Of a stretch of 57,722 bases of DNA, positions 24,707-33,076 are shown piece by piece. A program made the position numbers and the translations under genes. The notes beneath the pieces are model-generated. The model was not told the origin of the DNA, made no database searches, and worked only from the letters and a program-made list of their open reading frames with translations. The DNA comes from Mycobacterium sp. shizuoka-1 (lineage in GTDB: Bacteria; Actinomycetota; Actinomycetes; Mycobacteriales; Mycobacteriaceae): contig NZ_BEWG01000093.1 of NCBI RefSeq assembly GCF_002723835.1, positions 1-57,722 of the forward strand, written 5' to 3'. Position 1 is the stretch's first letter; the number at the start of each line of letters is the position of its first letter.

Positions 24707-26347
24707 TCACAGCTGAAAGCTATGGGCCTTGCCACTTGCGCGACGCTTTACGGCAGGGCGTCCGACGCCCAAGTAGTTCACCTGCGCCACCCGCACATCG
24801 GCTCGGATTGCGGAGACATACATAACCTTTGACAGCGCAGCCACGCCCTCGTCTCCGCTCCGAGCCCGGGCAGCACGACCTGCACGGTCAGAGGCGTCCA
24901 TCGGCCGGTCGAGATGCGGCACGAGGACGCGCAACCCGCTTCCGGTCTCTAACGGCTCTTGCCACGCCAGAGGCCGACCAAATTTCGCGACCGCGATGAG
25001 GAACTTTTCGTCAAACAGGTCGGAGCCTGGTGATGAACACCCAATGAGAAAGCGGGCGTAAAGAGCGTGTTCAGGATAGTGGTCGTCACCCTCATATCTG
25101 TCGTCAGTGATGGGTGTGCCGTCCGTCTCGCGGCCGACAAGTCGACGCAACTTGGGAGTGCCAGGATCCCTGCCGCCAAGAGTGAAGACTGAAATCGGGA
25201 CTTGGTCTGTGCCGATTAGCGCGGTGTGCCAGATGGTCCAGGTACTGAGGTGTACCTCGCTCCAAGCCTTCGCAAGAAAGTCCACAATGAACCCGATAAT
25301 CGCGTTAGCAGCCGCCGTGATCAGCCCAAGGAGCGGATGGACGAGCGCCAAAGGGATGTGTGCCGCAGCTAGAGCATTGTGAACGCGCTGCTCCGACCGC
25401 TTGATCAACGCACCGACGTGGTCCTCCAGTTTGTGGTGCTGGCGCCGCAGCAAACGAGGCATTTTCGTTAAGATCCCCGCCTCGGGTCCTTCAACCAAGT
25501 GAAGCGCGTAACCCCATCCCGATAGTCCCGCATCGAGACCCATTGCGTCTCTACCTATTACGCCATAGAACGGTGAGGGGGTCTGCTCAGACAAACTGAC
25601 CCGGTACCCTCCACCATCCCCTAGCTGCCCGACAGAATCCATGTCATTTCGGACCCGACCCTCGAACGAGGATTCGGCCGACCCGGTGTATGTCAATTCA
25701 TGCACTCCGAGATGGGTACCTCCCGCAACCCACCGATGGCCACGACGTGCGCAGTAAATAGGAACCCGTCCGCCCAAGACATCCGGCTGCTCTAGCGAGC
25801 AAATGGCCGTCCAGCGAGGGACTGCGCCCGCCGCGACAGCCTGCCTCACCTGATCCTGCATCTGGCCGTACTGCGCGCCACCGTTCCGCTTAGCTACGTG
25901 TGGTGAATCGACGAACGCCTTGATGATTTTGTCCACGAACGCCATCGGTTGTGGATCGTCCGGTTCAGAGTTAGCGAACCCCTGTAGCACGTCGTCAAAG
26001 GCATCAGACATCTGCAGCGCAAACGCCTCAGACGTGAACGGAAGAGCGCCAGTACTCAGAGTCTGCGCAACTTCATCAAATCCACGATCAGACAGGCCGA
26101 GAACATCGCCGAGGCCACTCACCAAGGAGGGGACCTCCGCCTCCAGAGCAGCGCGAACGACGTGCTCACCCATCACCATAAGGCCTGCAATGTCTTGGTC
26201 GCTGTCGGCAACAACGTCGGCTATTGCCAACCAACCCTCGAGTGGAGGCGCGAATATGGGGACGGAGCCGACTAGGCCGCGCCTTAGGTCGACAGGGTTG
26301 GCTGCAGCATCCCGCGCGGCCGCAGGCTCATTTTCACTTACGGTCAC
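24707..26347 (-). CDS. Orphan 546-residue protein of the tRNA island
   Basis: The start is GTG 26347, where GGAGGAGG lies just upstream; the frame is open to 26473 but without such a site. No family is recognised. The N-terminal 180 residues are acidic and helical. A middle part is rich in Gly/His/Trp (IYCARRGHRWVAGGTHLGVH). Then a 30-residue hydrophobic segment of two short helices (PLLGLITAAANAIIGFIVDF) follows after a basic, His-rich region (MPRLLRRQHHKLEDHVGALI). The C-terminus is mixed. There is no signal peptide. A membrane-interacting defence or toxin protein is conceivable but not shown. Lower GC and isolation within the island suggest transfer. Confidence 0.75.
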   Translation of the reverse strand: MTVSENEPAAARDAAANPVDLRRGLVGSVPIFAPPLEGWLAIADVVADSDQDIAGLMVMGEHVVRAALEAEVPSLVSGLGDVLGLSDRGFDEVAQTLSTGALPFTSEAFALQMSDAFDDVLQGFANSEPDDPQPMAFVDKIIKAFVDSPHVAKRNGGAQYGQMQDQVRQAVAAGAVPRWTAICSLEQPDVLGGRVPIYCARRGHRWVAGGTHLGVHELTYTGSAESSFEGRVRNDMDSVGQLGDGGGYRVSLSEQTPSPFYGVIGRDAMGLDAGLSGWGYALHLVEGPEAGILTKMPRLLRRQHHKLEDHVGALIKRSEQRVHNALAAAHIPLALVHPLLGLITAAANAIIGFIVDFLAKAWSEVHLSTWTIWHTALIGTDQVPISVFTLGGRDPGTPKLRRLVGRETDGTPITDDRYEGDDHYPEHALYARFLIGCSSPGSDLFDEKFLIAVAKFGRPLAWQEPLETGSGLRVLVPHLDRPMDASDRAGRAARARSGDEGVAALSKVMYVSAIRADVRVAQVNYLGVGRPAVKRRASGKAHSFQL

Positions 26348-26674
26348 CTTGCCTCCTCCAGGACGCTCTTGCCGACTCGGAGGCGCTTTCACCGAAAGTC
26401 GAACAGCTTCCTCCGGTATCGCTTCTGCGGAATCCACATCGGCGATGTGCTCATCGAAGCCGCGCGCCCCCAAACTCCAGCCCTCGACTCACGTCAACCA
26501 ACTACGGAATCGGATGAGCTCCAGTAAGCGTGGTCACCAACATTGATTGAGAGCCTGAGAAATCTCCTGATACGTCAATAGTAGAAGTGCGGATGGTGAC
26601 CCACACAGGTAATGGACCACTCGAAGTATTCACATGGCATCCGGGGGCTACTCGCAGCCCGATGCTGAACCTAG
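26348..26674. other. Non-coding stretch between orphan gene and IS remnant
   Basis: About 330 bp of lower-GC sequence. It should contain the promoter of the orphan gene on the minus strand. Short frames exist on both strands but none has a ribosome site or recognisable content. I see no left inverted repeat of the IS here. Confidence 0.5.
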
Positions 26675-26998
26675 GCGTCGTCCTCACCCGTTGATGACAG
26701 CGGCAAACCGGCAGTCGAGCAAGCCGACCCAGCAACCCGCATCGACACCCACAACCGCGTCCGCACCGACCGCGTCGACCAAACCGGATCCATCACCCTG
26801 CGCGTCAACGGCCGCCTGCACCACATCGGCATCGGCCGCCACCACTACCGAACCCGCGTCCTGATCCTGGCCCAAGACCACCACATCACCGTCATCAACG
26901 CCGCCACCGGAGAAGTCCTCCGCGACTTCACCCTCGACCCCACCAGGGACTACCAACCCACCGGCGCCCCCAAAGGCCCCAAACGGAAAAAGCCCTGA
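26675..26998 (+). pseudogene. IS481-type transposase, C-terminal fragment
   Basis: Only the last 85-100 codons remain. The frame ending at the TGA 26996-26998 reads NRVRTDRVDQTGSITLRVNG, then RLHHIGIGR, INAATGEVLRDFTLDPTRDY and QPTGAPKG, the typical C-terminal domain of IS481-family transposases of actinobacteria. The catalytic rve (DDE) domain is absent and a stop lies upstream at 26672, so the enzyme cannot be active. Confidence 0.8.
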
Positions 26999-27043
26999 AC
27001 CCAAAGTAGGTTCAGAGCTATTCCGATGTCTTGCGACATCACA
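26999..27043 (+). mobile_element. Right end of the truncated IS481-type element
   Basis: From the transposase stop to ...GATGTCTTGCGACATCACA, which abuts the tRNA 3' end at once (CTAG begins at 27044). GATGTC-TTGC-GACATC is a short perfect hairpin. IS481-like elements usually end with such TGT-starting inverted repeats, but I could not find the matching left end. Confidence 0.5.
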
Positions 27044-27091
27044 CTAGTAGCGGGGACAGGATTCGAACCTGCGACCTCTGGGTTATGAGCC
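27044..27091 (-). repeat. att-like repeat: 3' half of the intact tRNA-fMet
   Basis: This is the partner of the degenerate copy at 24548-24596. The identity covers the acceptor end, T-arm and anticodon region, and then stops at the anticodon stem, as expected for an integrase crossover there. Confidence 0.75.
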
Positions 27092-27121
27092 CAGCGAGCT
27101 ACCGAGCTGCTCCACCCCGCG
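27045..27121 (-). tRNA. Initiator tRNA-Met (CAT)
   Basis: 77 nt when the terminal CTA is counted. The acceptor stem CGCGGGG pairs with CCCCGC, leaving the unpaired first C typical of initiator tRNA. The anticodon stem-loop CTGGGCTCATAACCCAG has the three consecutive G-C pairs of initiators and anticodon CAT. D- and T-loops (AGCTCGGTAGCT and GGTTCGAATCC) are normal. CCA is not encoded (CTA instead) and must be added. Confidence 0.95.
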
Positions 27122-27252
27122 TCGGTGAACGCAACGTTACCGGGCGTCGAGCAGAGCTTCCAAATCGGCAGCTCAGAGGCACAATCGCGGGTCAGGTTGG
27201 TCACACGAGATGGCTATTGGCTTGCTTCTCGCGGCCAAAGTCGACAGGCTCG

Positions 27253-27891
27253 ATGGAGATGACAAGACAACACGCCACCCGCTGCGCCGCGATCGCGATG
27301 ATCGCCGCCGTCGCCTTGGGCGCCACCGGCTGCGACAACGAATCCGGTGTCAGCCCAACCAAACCCGCTGCGACGATTCCCGCGCTGCCCGGCGTGTCCA
27401 CCACCACGACAACAACCAAGCCGGCCGCCGCAGCCGTCGACTACACCCGGCTGCTGCTGCAGGCCGGCGACATCTCCACCACCGGCGACGCCTACGTGGC
27501 CGCGCCGCCGACCGCCAACCCCGACAGCCGCCCCGGCGCCGAGGTGCTCTTCGTCAACCAGGAGCAGACCAAGGCCGTCAGCATCCTGCTGGTGGCCCTC
27601 GACGACCCCGCCGCCGGCCCGTCCGCACTGGCCGAGGCCCAGGCCGGCCTTGCCAAATCGGTGACGCCCGGCCCGCCGCGGCCCTCCATCGTCGGCACCG
27701 GCGGCACCGTGGTCTCCGGCAACTCCCCCGACGCCACCAAGTCGGTGACCGTGCTGCTGTTCACCCAGGGCGCAACCCTGGCCCGCATCGAGTTCGACGG
27801 ACTACCCGGCCAGCCGGCCGCCGCCGACTTCGTCACCAACGTCGGGCAGAAGCAGGCCATCGCGCTGCGCGTCGGCCTGCCCACCCCCTAA
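27253..27891 (+). CDS. Putative lipoprotein
   Basis: 212 residues from ATG 27253 (27259 is also possible). The signal IAMIAAVALGATGC ends in a good lipobox, so Cys25 or so is lipidated. A Thr/Pro linker (TTTTTTKP) follows and then a folded domain (VDYTRLLLQAGDIST, VLFVNQEQTKAVSILLVAL) resembling other mycobacterial LppX/LpqN-size lipoproteins without clear family. The frame continues upstream into the tRNA gene, which is only an artefact. It ends convergently with rnz, overlapping by 4 bp. Confidence 0.8.
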   Translation: MEMTRQHATRCAAIAMIAAVALGATGCDNESGVSPTKPAATIPALPGVSTTTTTTKPAAAAVDYTRLLLQAGDISTTGDAYVAAPPTANPDSRPGAEVLFVNQEQTKAVSILLVALDDPAAGPSALAEAQAGLAKSVTPGPPRPSIVGTGGTVVSGNSPDATKSVTVLLFTQGATLARIEFDGLPGQPAAADFVTNVGQKQAIALRVGLPTP

Positions 27892-28799
27892 CGCCGCGGC
27901 GGCACCGGCACCCGCATCAGATCCTGCGCCACCACGATCTCGCCGCTGAACTCCGCGGCCGCTTCCGCCAAGTACCGGTCCGCGGCGTCGGGATAGCGCT
28001 GCGAGAAGTGCGTCAGCACCAGCGTGCGCACCCCGCACTCGGCGGCCACCCGGGCCGCCTGCCGAGCCGTCAGGTGCCCGTAGCGCTGCGCCAGATCCTC
28101 GTCCTGGGCCAGGAACGTCGCCTCGATCACCAACAGGTCCGCGCCGTCGGCCAGCTCGTACACCCCGTCGCACAGCCGGGTGTCCATCACGAACGCGAAC
28201 CGCTGGCCCGGCCGCGGCTCGCTGACCTCCGCCACGTCGACCACCCGCTCCCCCACCCGCAGCGACCCGGACCGGTCGAGCTGGCCGACGGCCGGCCCGC
28301 TGATCCCGAAGCGCGACAACAACTCCGGCACGAACCGCCGGCCATCGGGCTCGACCAGCCGGTAGCCGAACACCTCGGTCGAATGCTCCAACGCAGCAGC
28401 TTCGAGCACGCCGAACGCGCCCCGCGCGACAACGCCACCGGCCGCGATCGGCTCCTCCCGCACGTCGGCGGTGTCGTAGAACACCGACGCATGCCGCAGC
28501 CGATCGAAGTACTGCTGACCGGAGGCTGGAAAGTGCGCGACCAGAGGGTGGGCCACCCGGTCCAGCGACGCCCGCTGGATGACACCGGGCACGCCGAGGC
28601 AATGGTCACCGTGAAAGTGCGTCAGGCACAACCGGTTCACCGCGCTGGCAGCCACCCCGGCCAGCACCATCTGGCGCTGGGTGCCCTCACCCGGGTCGAA
28701 CAGCAACCCCTCGTCGTCCCAGCGCAGCAGGTAGCCGTTGTGGTTGCGGTAGCGGGTGGGCACCTGGCTGGCGGTACCGAGCACCACCAACTCACGCAT
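27888..28799 (-). CDS. rnz: Ribonuclease Z
   Basis: 303 residues, the size of short bacterial tRNase Z. It has the MBL metal motif LTHFHGDH (H61, H63, D65, H66), VMDTRLCDG with the second-site Asp, and VLTHFSQRY at the end. It processes tRNA 3' ends, which is needed when CCA is not encoded, as in the tRNA just downstream. It follows the UPF0182 gene by 20 bp and is probably the last gene of a ylbL-UPF0182-rnz transcription unit. Confidence 0.92.
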   Translation of the reverse strand: MRELVVLGTASQVPTRYRNHNGYLLRWDDEGLLFDPGEGTQRQMVLAGVAASAVNRLCLTHFHGDHCLGVPGVIQRASLDRVAHPLVAHFPASGQQYFDRLRHASVFYDTADVREEPIAAGGVVARGAFGVLEAAALEHSTEVFGYRLVEPDGRRFVPELLSRFGISGPAVGQLDRSGSLRVGERVVDVAEVSEPRPGQRFAFVMDTRLCDGVYELADGADLLVIEATFLAQDEDLAQRYGHLTARQAARVAAECGVRTLVLTHFSQRYPDAADRYLAEAAAEFSGEIVVAQDLMRVPVPPRR

Positions 28800-28819
28800 G
28801 ACCGCTGACCGCTACTCGG

Positions 28820-31800
28820 CTATTTGGTGGCCTCGTACTTCTTCATCGCATCGTCGAGGCGCTGCAGCGCATCGCCGTACTCGGCGAAGTTGCCGCTGCG
28901 TTGCGCTTCCTGCACCGCACCCAGGGCGGTCTCGACATCCTGTAGCGCGGCCGCTTTAGGTCCGGACAGGCTCGTCGGCACGCCCGGGTTTGCGGGCACC
29001 GCCGCGATCGGCGTCGGAACTTCCGGTGCGCTGCCCGGCGCCGGGGCGGGCGCTGCCGCCGGCGGGCGACTGCCCGGCGGCTGACCGCCCGGCGGCGTCG
29101 CCGGCGCCGGACCGGTGGCCGTCGCTCCCGCTCCCGCACCGAAGATGCCGTCGAGCGCGGTACTCACCGTCGGGCCGTAGCCGACCTTGTCGTTGTACAT
29201 CATCGCCACCCGGATCAACCGCGGATACGACGACGCCGCGTCACTGCTGCCCGGCGAGGCATACACCGGCGATACATAGATCAGCCCGCCCTGCCCGACC
29301 GGCAGGGTCAGCAGATTGCCCCACCGTATTCGGTTCTGATTGTCCCGGCCGATGACGCCGAGATCCTGGCTCACCGCGGTGTCGGTGCTGATCGCGTTGA
29401 ACGCCAGCTTCGGACCGTTGACCTGACCGGGGATCGTCAGCACCGTGATCCGGCCGTAGGTGTCGGGATCGGAACTCGCGCTGATGTAGGCCGCGAGGAA
29501 GTCGCGGCGGAACCGGTTCATCGCACTGGTCAACTGGAACGACGCCGAATTGTCGTTACGCGCCAGATCTTTGGCCACGATGTAGTACGGCGGCTGGTAG
29601 CTGCTGGCTGTCGGGTTCGGATCCAGCGGCACGTCCCAGAAATCCGACGTGGAGAAGAACGTCACCGGATCGTCGACGTGATACTTGGCCAGCAGCATGC
29701 GCTGCACCTTGAACAGATCCTCCGGATACCGCAGGTGCGCAGCCAGATCCGGGGTGATCTCACTCTTCGGCTTCACCGTGCCCGGGAACACCTTCATCCA
29801 CGCCTGCAGCACCGGATCGCTCTCGTCCTGGGCATACAGCGTCACGGTGCCGTCATAGGCGTCGACGGTGGCCTTGACCGAGTTACGGATATAGGACACC
29901 TGCTTGTCCGGCGCCAACCGGTTGACCGCCACCTCGTTGGAGTCGGCGGTGGCCGACGACAGCGACGTCAACTCCGAGTACGGGTAGTTGTCCAGCGTGG
30001 TGTAGCCGTCGATGACCCACACCATCTTCTTGTTCACGATCGCCGGATACACCGTGCTGTCGGTGGTCAGCCAGGGCGCCACCGCCTCGACCCGCTCGGC
30101 CGGATCACGGTTGAACAGGATCTTGCTGTTGGAGCCGATCACGTTGGAGAACAAGAAGTTCCGCTCGGCGAACTTGGCGGCGAACACGGTGCGGGCCAGC
30201 CAGTTGCCGATCGGCACCCCGCCGCTGCCGGTGTAGGTGTAGTTCTTGGTCTCGGTGTTGGTCTCGTAGTCGTATTCGCGGTCGTTGCCGTTCTTGCCGA
30301 CGATCGCGTAGTCGGCCGAGGTGTTGGAGATGACCGGACCGAAGTAGACGCGCGGCTGATCCAACGGAGCCGGCCCGGGCGAGACGACGCTGCCGTTGGC
30401 GCCGACCACGCTGGCCAGGAACTCCGGGTAGCCGCCGTTCTGGTTGGGATCGTTGGCGATTCCGCGCACCGTGTTGGCCGGCGAGGCGATGAAGCCGTTG
30501 CCGTGGGTGTAGACCGTGTGCCGGTTGATCCAGTCCCGCTGGTTGTCGATCAGCCGGTCCGGGTTGAGTTCACGGGCGGCGACGACATAGTCGCGCAGCT
30601 CGCCGTCGGGACCCGCGTAACGGTCGATCGACAGCTGGTCGGGGAAGTAATAGAAGTTCTTGCCCTGCTGGAACTGGGTGAACGCCGGGCTGATGATCGT
30701 CGGGTCGAGCACCCGGATGTTCGAGGTGGTCGCCCGGTCGGCGGCCACCTGCTGCGCGGTGGTCGGGGCGGTGCCGCTGTAATCCCGATAGGTGACGTGG
30801 TCGTTGGTCAGGCCGTAGGCCTGTCTCGTCGCGGCGATACTGCGACTGATGTATTCGCTTTCCTTCTGCGCCGCATTCGGTTTGACACTGATCTGCTCGA
30901 CGACCAACGGCCAGCCCGCCCCCACGATCAGCGAGCTCAGCAGCAGCAGCACCAGGCCGATCGCCGGAATGCGCAAGTCGCGCAGCACCAGCGCGGAGAA
31001 CACCGCGGCCGCACAGATCAGCGCGATCGCCATCAGGATCAGCTTGGCCGGCAGCACCGCGTTGATGTCGGTGTAGCCGGCACCGGTGAACGGCTTACCG
31101 CCGCGGGTGTGGCTGAGCAGTTCATAGCGGTCGAACCAGTAGGCGACGGCCTTGAGCAGCACCAGCGTGCCGATCAGCGCGACCAGCTGAATCCGGGCCG
31201 GGCGGCTGAGCGCGCCGCTGCGACCGGCCAGCCGGATACCGCCGAAGATGTAGTGGCTGACCAGATTCGCCAGGAACGCCAGGAAGACCGCGGCGAACAA
31301 GAACGACAAGACCAGTCGGTAGAACGGCAGATCGAAGGCGTAGAACCCGAGGTCCTTACCGAACTGCGGATCGGCGACCCCGAAGTCGCCACCGTGGAGG
31401 AACAGCTGGATCGGCGCCCAATAGCTCTGCGCGACGATACCGGCAAAGGCGCCGATGATCGTCGGCACCAAGATGCCGAACAGCTTGAGCCGCGCCATCA
31501 CCGCGGTGCGGTAGCGCGCCACCGGGTCGTTGGGCCCGGCGGTCGGCACGAACACCGGCCGGGTGCGGTAGGCCAACGCCAGTCCGGCGAAGACGATCGC
31601 CCCGAACAGCGCGGCGACCACCAGGAAGACCACGATGCGGGTGATCAACACGGTGGAGAACACCGAGCGGTAGCCCAACTCCCCGAACCACAGCCAGCTC
31701 ACGTAGGCGTCGACCAACCGGGGGCCCACCAACAACAGCAACACGACCGCCAGCGCAACGCCGATCAGAATCCGGCTGCGCCTCGTCAGCTTCGGCATCC

Positions 31801-31822
31801 GGGCGCCGGGCCGCATACTCAC
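28820..31822 (-). CDS. UPF0182 family large membrane protein
   Basis: 1000 residues. The N-terminal third has about seven membrane helices (from ILIGVALAVVLLLLVGPRLVD to LVLLLLSSLIVGAGWPLVV). The rest is a large extracytoplasmic domain, and a Pro/Ala/Gly linker precedes a C-terminal helical tail (PKAAALQDVETALGAVQEA). Homologue of M. tuberculosis Rv3193c by content and position. GTG 31822 has AGGAG 8 nt upstream; ATG 31816 and 31798 are alternatives. The function is not established in the family. Confidence 0.93.
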   Translation of the reverse strand: MSMRPGARMPKLTRRSRILIGVALAVVLLLLVGPRLVDAYVSWLWFGELGYRSVFSTVLITRIVVFLVVAALFGAIVFAGLALAYRTRPVFVPTAGPNDPVARYRTAVMARLKLFGILVPTIIGAFAGIVAQSYWAPIQLFLHGGDFGVADPQFGKDLGFYAFDLPFYRLVLSFLFAAVFLAFLANLVSHYIFGGIRLAGRSGALSRPARIQLVALIGTLVLLKAVAYWFDRYELLSHTRGGKPFTGAGYTDINAVLPAKLILMAIALICAAAVFSALVLRDLRIPAIGLVLLLLSSLIVGAGWPLVVEQISVKPNAAQKESEYISRSIAATRQAYGLTNDHVTYRDYSGTAPTTAQQVAADRATTSNIRVLDPTIISPAFTQFQQGKNFYYFPDQLSIDRYAGPDGELRDYVVAARELNPDRLIDNQRDWINRHTVYTHGNGFIASPANTVRGIANDPNQNGGYPEFLASVVGANGSVVSPGPAPLDQPRVYFGPVISNTSADYAIVGKNGNDREYDYETNTETKNYTYTGSGGVPIGNWLARTVFAAKFAERNFLFSNVIGSNSKILFNRDPAERVEAVAPWLTTDSTVYPAIVNKKMVWVIDGYTTLDNYPYSELTSLSSATADSNEVAVNRLAPDKQVSYIRNSVKATVDAYDGTVTLYAQDESDPVLQAWMKVFPGTVKPKSEITPDLAAHLRYPEDLFKVQRMLLAKYHVDDPVTFFSTSDFWDVPLDPNPTASSYQPPYYIVAKDLARNDNSASFQLTSAMNRFRRDFLAAYISASSDPDTYGRITVLTIPGQVNGPKLAFNAISTDTAVSQDLGVIGRDNQNRIRWGNLLTLPVGQGGLIYVSPVYASPGSSDAASSYPRLIRVAMMYNDKVGYGPTVSTALDGIFGAGAGATATGPAPATPPGGQPPGSRPPAAAPAPAPGSAPEVPTPIAAVPANPGVPTSLSGPKAAALQDVETALGAVQEAQRSGNFAEYGDALQRLDDAMKKYEATK

Positions 31823-31921
31823 CTGTCAGGCTCCTGAGTTTTCGGGCGGCCGCGCCGCCGTGGCAGCAATACGGCCCCAACTCTACGCACCACCGTCGCA
31901 GTGCTGTTCTGCCTCGACGCG

Positions 31922-32944
31922 CTAGCAGCTGGGCGGACGCCCGCCGGAGGTCAGGGTGTGCAGCGAGTCGACCGCCCCGGCCAAGGTGTCGACCTTGACC
32001 AGCTCCATGGAGTCATCGCGCATCGACTTGGCCTCGTCGCAGTTGTCGGCGGGCACCAGGAACACCGTCGCCCCGGCTTCCTGGGCGGCCAGCATCTTGT
32101 GCGTGATGCCCCCGATCGGGCCGACCTTGCCGTCTTCGTTGATCGTTCCGGTGCCCGCCACGAACTTCGAACCGTTGAGGTCACCGGTGGTCAGCTTGTC
32201 GATCACGGCCAGGCTGAACATCAGCCCCGCCGACGGCCCGCCGATGTTGGCCAGGTTGAAGTCGATGCTGAACGGCGCCCACGGCGCGTCCAGCACCGCC
32301 ACCCCCAGATAGCCGTAATCCCGATCGGGATTGGTGCCCAAGGTGATCCGCGCGGTGCCGGCCGGGGCGTTCTTGCGGCGGTAGTCGATGACGATCTCCT
32401 GGCCCGGCTTGGTGGCCTTCAACAACCCGGTGAACTCGGCGACGTTGGCCACCTTCGTGCCGTCGACCGCGTCGATGGCGTCACCGGCCTGCAGCTTGCC
32501 CGCCGACGGCCCCGGGTCGTTGACCTTCTCCACCCGCACCGCCTCGGGGTATTTCAGATACCCGAGCGCGGCGTATTCGGCGCTGTCCTCGGAACGCTTG
32601 AAGTCGGCGTCCTGATCCTTTTCGACGTCCTCCCGCGACTTCTCCGGCGGAAACACCAGATCCCGCGGGACCAGCTGCTCGCGACCCGACACCCACAGCG
32701 TCAGCGCCTGCCCCAGCGTCAGCCCGTCGCGCTGGGCGACGGTGGTCATGTTCAGGTGCCCCGAGGTCGGCTGGGTGGGAGTGCCCTCGATGGCCACCAC
32801 CTGCTTGCCGTCGACCTCGCCGAGCGTGTCGAAGGTCGGCCCCGGGCCCAGCGACACATAGGGCACGGTCACGACCGCCAGCAGCACACCGAAGACGACG
32901 ATCGGCACGAGCGCCGTCATCAGCGTCAGAATCCGCCTGTTCAC
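31922..32944 (-). CDS. PDZ domain-containing Lon-type serine protease (YlbL family)
   Basis: 340 residues from GTG 32944. An N-terminal membrane anchor (about 8-29) is followed by a PDZ domain (LQAGDAIDAVDGTKVANVAEF) and a Lon proteolytic domain with the Ser-Lys dyad: GGPSAG (S238) and GPIGGITHK (K283). It thus faces the periplasm as an ATP-independent membrane protease. The length equals that of Rv3194c as I recall it. The frame extends far upstream inside the antisense of the next gene, which is spurious. Confidence 0.92.
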   Translation of the reverse strand: MNRRILTLMTALVPIVVFGVLLAVVTVPYVSLGPGPTFDTLGEVDGKQVVAIEGTPTQPTSGHLNMTTVAQRDGLTLGQALTLWVSGREQLVPRDLVFPPEKSREDVEKDQDADFKRSEDSAEYAALGYLKYPEAVRVEKVNDPGPSAGKLQAGDAIDAVDGTKVANVAEFTGLLKATKPGQEIVIDYRRKNAPAGTARITLGTNPDRDYGYLGVAVLDAPWAPFSIDFNLANIGGPSAGLMFSLAVIDKLTTGDLNGSKFVAGTGTINEDGKVGPIGGITHKMLAAQEAGATVFLVPADNCDEAKSMRDDSMELVKVDTLAGAVDSLHTLTSGGRPPSC

Positions 32945-33039
32945 GCCGCCAAGAGTAGATCCGGCGGGCAGGAGCGAAGCGACCCGGGGAACAGACGGCG
33001 GCCCCCACGTGCCCGGTTCACTGACAGCGTGATCACCAG

Positions 33040-33070
33040 TTGCCCGCTGTCGGCGCCCGGTGAGTACGGT
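33040..33070 (+). promoter_or_regulatory. Promoter for a leaderless DUF2342 transcript
   Basis: TTGCCC (33040-33045), 19-nt spacer, TACGGT (33065-33070), and 6 nt later the ATG at 33077. Transcription would start at the start codon. Confidence 0.5.
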
Positions 33071-33076
33071 TGAGAC

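Larger units (their letters stand above)
24548..27091. mobile_element. Small genomic island or integrated-element remnant at tRNA-fMet
   Basis: The segment lies between the intact tRNA 3' end and its degenerate copy, which is the classic geometry of tRNA-site integration. Inside are one orphan gene on the minus strand and a truncated IS481-type transposase; no integrase is left. It is therefore either a decayed element or the cargo remains of a larger one. Confidence 0.6.

Noticed and set aside
26348..26473. 42-residue longer start for the orphan island protein
   Set aside because: GTG 26347 has GGAGGAGG at good spacing; the ATG at 26473 has none.
27031..27252. Lipoprotein frame running back into tRNA-fMet
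   Set aside because: It would translate through the tRNA gene and bury the lipoprotein signal.
29678..31837. 719-codon plus-strand frame opposite the UPF0182 gene
   Set aside because: His/Arg/Gln-rich antisense shadow with no recognisable content.
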